Source of the DNA: JAHBNG01 sp039028975
GTDB lineage: Bacteria > Chloroflexota > Anaerolineae > Caldilineales > Caldilineaceae
Length of the DNA: 44,828 bases
Direction of reading: 5' to 3'
NCBI GenBank assembly: GCA_039028975.1
Contig: JBCCHB010000141.1
Coordinates: forward strand, 1 to 44,828
How positions within the stretch are numbered: position 1 is the first letter of the stretch; each line of letters opens with the position of its first letter. Under the pieces are notes generated by a model. That model made no database searches. It had not been told where the DNA came from and saw only the letters and a program-made list of their open reading frames with translations. Position numbers and translations under genes: made by a program. Positions 40,419 through 44,828 of this stretch are shown here, in pieces.

Positions 40419-41580
40419 CCTGATCCGTTATCTCTTTGCGATTCGGGTCAATAGCTCTCTCGTCCGTCTGCCCCGTTTTCCATCCTTGGAATTCTCTTTG
40501 GTGCTTGGTTCGATGATGACGGAGCGACTCTCCTCTCGCCAGGCTCGTCCTTGGCGCAAAGCATTACAGCCCTGGCAAGGATATGAAGGTGAAATTCTCT
40601 CTCTCCCCACGAACCTGCTCTCGTCCCCTCAACAGAATCAACCACAACAAAACCAACGTTCGAATCAAAGAAAAAACCAACAGAATCAGGGGAACCACTC
40701 TTCACCTGTTCCAGAGATTGTGTGGCCTCTCGATCTGGTGATTCATGTCTACCCTGGTAAGTTGCTTTATGGCAAGGGTGAGCCAATCCTGTGGGAGATG
40801 AAGCTCTTTGGTCGCGATGCCGATCATCGACTCTTTTTGGAACAACTATTACCCGCGGTAGAAGAGGCGGGCATTACACGGGATCAACGCTGGAAACAGC
40901 CAGCCAAGTTGTGGGGGAATTTTGATATCGAATCTATCTCGGTCGCCCACGGTCTGCATTGGGAGCCACTGGTTGAGGCTGGGCAGATCAATTTTCAGGC
41001 TTTTCCCACGCCCATGCAGTGGGCTGAAGAGCTGCCCTTTACCCAAAATGCCGAGAAGCCGCTGAGTAAGCTGACGTGGCTGACTCCATTTGTCTTTGAG
41101 CAGGTTTCCTCTGATTCTGCTGGTTCGAATCGTTCCGATCAAAAGAAGAGCGGGCGACAGGGAAATCAGCAGAACAACCGTTCCAGACAACGTCGCTTCA
41201 ATCCGCCCACCATTGATACCATCCTTGCCGCAACCGCCCAGCAGCTCTCTCGCTCTATTCCTATCTGGCAGGCCAAACCGGGAAGTGGACCCCTTGGTGG
41301 TGGTTCAGGAAACACGATTCCCGACGATAAGAAAGGCGATGCGAAAAGAGTTGAGGAGGCCCTTGAAACGTGGCAAGCCGTACGCCAACGGGCCAAGAAA
41401 ATACGGGTATTACGGAATGAGCTGCAAAAACCGCCCCGATATTGGCCTGGTCAGGGTGTGGGCGAGCAGCAGTTCGATCTCATCCCGCCTGAGTTGGAGC
41501 CATACCTGATGCTGGCGTCGATTCTGCATGTGGGCCAGTATCGACATTTTGGGTGTGGGACGTTTATGTTGACGGTATAG
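40393..41580 (+). CDS. Cas6-like RAMP endoribonuclease family protein
   Basis: A 395-residue protein overlapping the preceding gene by 26 nt. The C-terminus YLMLASILHVGQYRHFGCGT matches the glycine-rich end of Cas6 (PF10040 type). KLTWLTPFVFEQV followed by FNPPTIDTILAATAQQLSRS fits the domain's middle strands. The N-terminal half opens with RYLFAIRVNSSLVRLPRFP. Low-complexity Q/N/R-rich segments at about 78-104 and 238-268 interrupt the fold and are unusual. Cas6 proteins cut CRISPR repeat RNA, but no array is in the window and I cannot assign catalytic residues. It may process another RNA or serve as a structural RAMP subunit. Confidence 0.82.
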   Translation: MWTTNPPLNLIRYLFAIRVNSSLVRLPRFPSLEFSLVLGSMMTERLSSRQARPWRKALQPWQGYEGEILSLPTNLLSSPQQNQPQQNQRSNQRKNQQNQGNHSSPVPEIVWPLDLVIHVYPGKLLYGKGEPILWEMKLFGRDADHRLFLEQLLPAVEEAGITRDQRWKQPAKLWGNFDIESISVAHGLHWEPLVEAGQINFQAFPTPMQWAEELPFTQNAEKPLSKLTWLTPFVFEQVSSDSAGSNRSDQKKSGRQGNQQNNRSRQRRFNPPTIDTILAATAQQLSRSIPIWQAKPGSGPLGGGSGNTIPDDKKGDAKRVEEALETWQAVRQRAKKIRVLRNELQKPPRYWPGQGVGEQQFDLIPPELEPYLMLASILHVGQYRHFGCGTFMLTV

Positions 41581-41608
41581 GGTGGGGTTGCAGAGTAATA
41601 TGCATGTG

Positions 41609-41692
41609 CTATAGTCTTTAAGAAAAAGATTTTCCAGCCGCCCTTCGACAAGCTCAGGGGACAAGTGGAAAATCTTTTTCTGGATATCTATA
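41609..41692. mobile_element. 84-bp palindromic repeat, copy B (after the Cas6-like gene)
   Basis: The reverse complement of 14860-14943 with a single difference (GGACAAGTGG here, GGACAACTGG there). It starts 29 nt after the Cas6-like stop. The RNA would fold into a long hairpin and may end the RAMP transcript. Confidence 0.85.
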
Positions 41693-41749
41693 TAATGTAT
41701 TATTACGGCTCAATTTGATTGAGTAGGCTGATTTTTGAAGGAGTTGGAC

Positions 41750-41824
41750 ATGAGTGAGCGAATTTTGTCTCTTGAGGAAGAAGAGGAATTTGACGACATA
41801 GCTGAGTATAACGTCGCCGATTAG
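41750..41824 (+). CDS. Short acidic peptide ORF (24 residues)
   Basis: ATG after a good GAAGGAG site (7 nt spacing) encodes MSERILSLEEEEEFDDIAEY plus four residues, then TAG. A strong ribosome site and biased acidic composition suggest a real small gene or the beginning of a truncated one. No family recognised. Nothing else was found in 41581-41963 beyond the two palindromes. Confidence 0.4.
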   Translation: MSERILSLEEEEEFDDIAEYNVAD

Positions 41825-41886
41825 GTCTTTGACATCTCTCGTTTATTCAGCATAAATCTCCGATATGGTTTATTTGCCCTCTATTG

Positions 41887-41942
41887 TTAGGTTTACACTT
41901 TTCGACTGCTCTCTGAAGAATACGGAAAATGTGTAAACCTAA
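41887..41942. repeat. 56-bp palindrome (TTAGGTTTACAC arms)
   Basis: TTAGGTTTACAC and GTGTAAACCTAA form a perfect 12-bp inverted repeat that extends imperfectly inward (TTTTC / GAAAA). It lies 21 nt beyond the rhaM stop and might act as its transcript end or be a minimal mobile repeat. A weak echo (AAGGTTTACAT ... GTGAACCTAC) occurs at about 42355-42418. Confidence 0.6.
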
Positions 41943-41963
41943 TTCTAAATCACCCTAAATTTC

Positions 41964-42284
41964 TTACGCCAAATAAAAGACCTGCTCCAGCATCTCAAAC
42001 CCTTCATCAGGCCGCTTATCGCCCAATGATTCAAAAAACTCACCCATCTCTGCTTGCCACCGTTCGTTAACCTCCCGCTTTTCCATCCCCTCGAGCGCGG
42101 CCTGCAAATCAGGTGTTTCGAAATAGCCAACCAGCAGCCCATCAGGTCGCAGGAAGAGAGAATAGTTGTGCCAGCCAGTTTCACTTAAGGCTTGGAGCAT
42201 ATCAGGCCAGACGGCTTCGTGGCGCTCTTTGTATTCGTCGATGCGCTCTTTTTTTACTTGGAGCAGAAAGCAGACGCGTTGCAT
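41964..42284 (-). CDS. rhaM: L-rhamnose mutarotase
   Basis: A 106-residue ferredoxin-like-fold protein with QRVCFLLQVKKERIDEYKER then HEAVWPDMLQAL and NYSLFLRPDGLLVGYFE, the RhaM pattern including the His and Tyr of the active site. It interconverts the alpha and beta anomers of L-rhamnose. The ATG at 42284 has AAAGGAG upstream. No other rhamnose genes are adjacent, though an AraA/FucI-like isomerase lies 6 kb away. Confidence 0.9.
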   Translation of the reverse strand: MQRVCFLLQVKKERIDEYKERHEAVWPDMLQALSETGWHNYSLFLRPDGLLVGYFETPDLQAALEGMEKREVNERWQAEMGEFFESLGDKRPDEGFEMLEQVFYLA

Positions 42285-42465
42285 GGTTTGGTTTCTCCTT
42301 TTGATTGAGAATAGGCATTTCTTCGTCGATTGACAGATACATTTGGTTCGTGCTAAGGTTTACATATTATAGATAGAGGCACATCGCTCCCGTATCAGAG
42401 AAAATTGGTGAACCTACCTACATCGTATACTTTATACGGGGCCTAAGTATCGCAGGGGGCTGGTT

Positions 42466-42948
42466 ATGACGAGAAGATTGGTTTTAGGACTAGCCGTCGC
42501 CATGCTGGTCATAATGGCAGTTACCGTCACCGTCACTATAGCAGAATCACGCCGCATGCCTGAGTGGCGCACATTGTTGGCGACCTATACAGCTGTGAAT
42601 CAGGCTAAGATCGTTCAGGCCAAACGTGCGAGCAAGCCTTGGACCTTTGATGATGAAGTAGAACATTCAGTTGTGAATGCTCGCTCATTTCAATATAGCG
42701 CAGATATAACCTACGACGGCCCAACCATTGATACATTGATGATACCATACCCGCCCCAGGTTGTATACTGTGTGTTGCTGCAGAAAAGGCAGACCCAGAC
42801 GATCGTCTTTGTTAACTATTACTCAGATACACTATGGCAATATGGCTGGGTACTCCACTCGACGCCAACTGTAGTAGGTACTCATGAAATGGATCATGCA
42901 TTAGCTTCCCTTGGTTGTCAATTGACCCGGGATATAGTAAATACATAG
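42466..42948 (+). CDS. Small membrane-anchored or secreted hypothetical protein
   Basis: A 160-residue protein with one N-terminal hydrophobic segment (VLGLAVAMLVIMAVTVTVTI, about 6-25) and a polar remainder with no recognised domain. Two cysteines (about 127-150 region and one at VVYCVLLQ) could be extracytoplasmic. GGGGG lies 6-7 nt before the ATG. Function unknown. Confidence 0.55.
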   Translation: MTRRLVLGLAVAMLVIMAVTVTVTIAESRRMPEWRTLLATYTAVNQAKIVQAKRASKPWTFDDEVEHSVVNARSFQYSADITYDGPTIDTLMIPYPPQVVYCVLLQKRQTQTIVFVNYYSDTLWQYGWVLHSTPTVVGTHEMDHALASLGCQLTRDIVNT

Positions 42949-42972
42949 CTCTTTTCATGGTGAAGTAACTGA

Positions 42973-43075
42973 GCCTTTAATTGCAGTTCCGCAAAAGTCG
43001 CACATACGGCTAGACCCGCACGGGGCGTGCTCCCTGGACGGTTGTGTGTGACTTTTACACTATTGCCTTTAATTG
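42973..43075. mobile_element. Small inverted-repeat element flanked by 11-bp direct repeats
   Basis: GCCTTTAATTG occurs at 42973-42983 and 43065-43075. The roughly 81 bp between begin and end with related inverted ends (GCAAAAGTCGCACA / TGTGTGACTTTTACAC) and hold an inner GC-rich palindrome (CCCGCACGGGGCGTGC). It looks like an insertion with target duplication, though 11 bp is long. Confidence 0.55.
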
Positions 43076-43143
43076 AACCATCAGCCTAGTGAAAAATGGC
43101 ATTTCTTAATACGGCAGCGGAGTTTATTGAGACGTTCATTTTA

Positions 43144-44532
43144 TTACTTTTCATCTTTCAACCCTTGTTCGTATAGGACGACTCCACCCATCAACATCCA
43201 GATAGGCAAGGTTGTTCGTAGCCCCTCAAGGCCAATATTATATACAAATGGCAAAACCCAATCACTAAATATAGAGGCCACCAGCATACCAACAGTCCCA
43301 GCCAACAGACCATAGAAATAAGCTTGTGGGAAACCCTCTTCAACATGATTGCGAAGGCGCCACCCGATCCGAAATAGGGCTACAAAGAACCATAGATAGC
43401 AAACCAGACCGACAATTCCCGTCTGAGCTACAATATCCAACAACTGGTTATGAGAGCTAAAACGGACATCAAAGCCACGAATCGGAAACAGAGGCGTATA
43501 CCAGTGGTAATTTGCCGGTCCTAGTCCGGTAAAAGGGTTGTATTGAATGATCTCCCACATGATCTGCCACGCCTCAATGCGGGTAAGGAAACTGTACTGG
43601 TCTGTGGCAATAATATATGGCGTTGTATAGACAAGAGTAACAACTACGACGGGTAAGATGACGGGAAGATATTTCGTCAGCAAAGCCTGCCACCTTAAAC
43701 CGATAATGACAAAGAGGACAACGAAGACAGGAATCCAGCCCGATTTCCACTCATAGTTGTTAATAAACGTCAGATAGAAAACATAGCCAACCACAGCAAT
43801 CAGACCTGCTTTGATGGGCCAAGTAAGCTTGCGGTTGAATAAGAGCTGTCCCATACACATGGCTGTCAGCCATAACCAAAATAAGCTTCCCCGCGCTTTG
43901 GCGTGAAAAAACGTATCAACGATGGTCCATATTTCATGGGTCCGGACGCAAACGTAAATTCCCCCTGTAATTATGTAAAGCCACACCATTCGTTGGAACC
44001 AGACCGTATCCATCTTATTGGCGACGAGAATAAAAGCAAAGAAAGAAAGGATGAAGATGGTGACCCCACCTAGCTGGGCCGCCAACGGAGCCGCTGGCAG
44101 GTGAAACCAACGCAACTGTCCAATGAGAAAGGCAAACACCGTTGTGGCAGCAAAGAGCAATAAAGGCGTTATCGCTGCGGATGGCACAAAGCTCAATTTG
44201 CGTTCAAACACAACCATGTTCGCCAGCCATATTCCAACCAGTAGTGTCAGGAGAACCAAGGGTAACCCGACCTTTGTCAACGTTGCGGTTTCGATGTCGT
44301 AGTTGACCAGAATACAGAGTGGCACAACAAGGGCAATGCTGGCACCCATATTGTCTTTTATCTGGAAAGATACCAAAATAGTGGGAATGATTGCGCCAAT
44401 CATTAAGAAGACATAGCCTGGCAAATTGAATGGAATCAACAAACACGCAAATAGGATCATCCATATAAAGAGTGCTTGACGGGTCGTTTCTGGATACGCT
44501 GTACGCCTAAGTTGTGTAATTGTCTGTAGCAT
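43144..44532 (-). CDS. O-antigen ligase family (Wzy/WaaL-like) membrane protein
   Basis: A 462-residue polytopic membrane protein with about 11-12 hydrophobic helices. Its large loop contains NPFTGLGPANYHWYTPLFP and RFSSHNQLLDIVAQTGIVGL, the His-containing signature of the O-antigen ligase/polymerase (PF04932) family. It probably polymerises or ligates a cell-surface glycan; the exact role (Wzy or WaaL) cannot be decided. Its AGGAG site overlaps the upstream stop codon (TAGGAG), so the two genes are coupled. Confidence 0.85.
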   Translation of the reverse strand: MLQTITQLRRTAYPETTRQALFIWMILFACLLIPFNLPGYVFLMIGAIIPTILVSFQIKDNMGASIALVVPLCILVNYDIETATLTKVGLPLVLLTLLVGIWLANMVVFERKLSFVPSAAITPLLLFAATTVFAFLIGQLRWFHLPAAPLAAQLGGVTIFILSFFAFILVANKMDTVWFQRMVWLYIITGGIYVCVRTHEIWTIVDTFFHAKARGSLFWLWLTAMCMGQLLFNRKLTWPIKAGLIAVVGYVFYLTFINNYEWKSGWIPVFVVLFVIIGLRWQALLTKYLPVILPVVVVTLVYTTPYIIATDQYSFLTRIEAWQIMWEIIQYNPFTGLGPANYHWYTPLFPIRGFDVRFSSHNQLLDIVAQTGIVGLVCYLWFFVALFRIGWRLRNHVEEGFPQAYFYGLLAGTVGMLVASIFSDWVLPFVYNIGLEGLRTTLPIWMLMGGVVLYEQGLKDEK

Positions 44533-44544
44533 TCGGTCTAACTC

Positions 44545-44826
44545 CTACACTGCCGTTGTGCATGGACTAATTCGATAAGTTGCTTGCAAAAAGTTGCTGC
44601 CCGTCGAGTAGGGCACGTTCTTAAAGTTGAGTGGGATGCGCCACCAAAATAGCACCTCGGAACGCTCCTCCGCCCAGATGGAGATGGCCAGCCGACCTGT
44701 GGCATCTTGGATTTGGATAGGACCGACCTGGATTTCTAGCGTATGAGTCCCTTCACCTAGGTCGATGGGCTGGTTGTAAGCATGATTCGTAGCCTGATAA
44801 TAGAGAGCCGCATCGTTGCTGCTGTA
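44545..44826 (-). CDS. C-terminal fragment of a beta-rich, probably exported protein
   Basis: 93 codons read in one frame from the window edge to a TAG at 44545-44547. The sequence (LYYQATNHAYNQPIDLGEGT, HTLEIQVGPIQIQDATGRLA, SEVLFWWRIPLNFKN) looks like a beta-sandwich domain, possibly carbohydrate-related. The start is outside the window. It lies 12 nt before the O-antigen-ligase-like gene in the same operon, suggesting cell-surface glycan work. Confidence 0.6.
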   Translation of the reverse strand, partial: YSSNDAALYYQATNHAYNQPIDLGEGTHTLEIQVGPIQIQDATGRLAISIWAEERSEVLFWWRIPLNFKNVPYSTGSNFLQATYRISPCTTAV

Positions 44827-44828
44827 AA

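Noticed and set aside
41120..41136. GGTTCGAATCG, resembling a tRNA T-loop
   Set aside because: It lies in the coding sequence of the Cas6-like gene, and no acceptor or anticodon stems surround it.

Overview
The window most likely comes from a Chloroflexota bacterium (Anaerolineae/Caldilineae-like); this is inferred, with no rRNA to confirm it. The signs are secreted proteins carrying a (V)(F/Y)LP(L/F)I motif, a Thr/Pro-rich linker, CHAT-domain and Rpn-type genes, and many small palindromic repeats in the intergenic DNA.

Region by region. 1-4.2 kb (minus): purA, purB, an RlmM/FtsJ-like methyltransferase and the start of an HpcH/HpaI aldolase. 4.2-6.6 kb: a decayed island with a BrnT/BrnA toxin-antitoxin pair, two diverged copies of an unknown repeat (one interrupted by a palindrome) and a broken CHAT protease-like gene. 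6.6-9.7 kb (minus): a sugar nucleotidyltransferase coupled to a GHMP kinase. 10-13 kb: a secreted CAP/SCP-like protein (plus) and a lone ABC sugar-binding lipoprotein (minus). 13.1-16.3 kb (minus): cydA, cydB and an aquaporin. 16.5-19.7 kb (minus): hisF, a hypothetical gene, hisE and guaB. 19.9-22.2 kb: an Rpn-type nuclease, a hypothetical protein and a Phd/PIN toxin-antitoxin pair. 22.3-26 kb (minus): threonine aldolase and a penicillin-acylase-like Ntn hydrolase. 26.3-31.6 kb (plus): a class-I amidotransferase, queA, a large secreted CxxCH protein and an AhpD-like protein, followed by a partial tandem duplication loaded with MITE-like elements. 32-36.1 kb (minus): a four-gene operon with a sugar-isomerase-like protein, a PseI/NeuB-like synthase, a polysaccharide deacetylase and a cyclase. 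36.2-41.6 kb (plus): a three-gene RAMP operon. 41.6-44.8 kb: a 24-residue ORF, rhaM, a small membrane-anchored protein, an O-antigen-ligase-like protein and the end of a secreted-type protein.

The most unusual system is the operon at 36199-41580. It encodes a 1074-residue fusion of at least three RAMP (Cas7/Csm3/Cmr-like) modules, an unrecognised 331-residue protein with a CxxC-x11-CxxC zinc-ribbon-like motif, and a Cas6-like RAMP protein with Q/N-rich insertions. The genes overlap (TAATG, then 26 nt), sit behind an extended -10 promoter, and have no cas10, cas1, cas2, small subunit or CRISPR array anywhere in the window. It may be a minimal or guide-independent relative of type III effectors, or a stand-alone effector using an array elsewhere.

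The second theme is non-autonomous repeats. An 84-bp palindrome occurs almost identically (83/84) between cydA and cydB and just after the Cas6-like gene. Two MITE-like elements can each be seen as filled and empty sites in the two halves of a local duplication. A third palindrome interrupts an older repeat.
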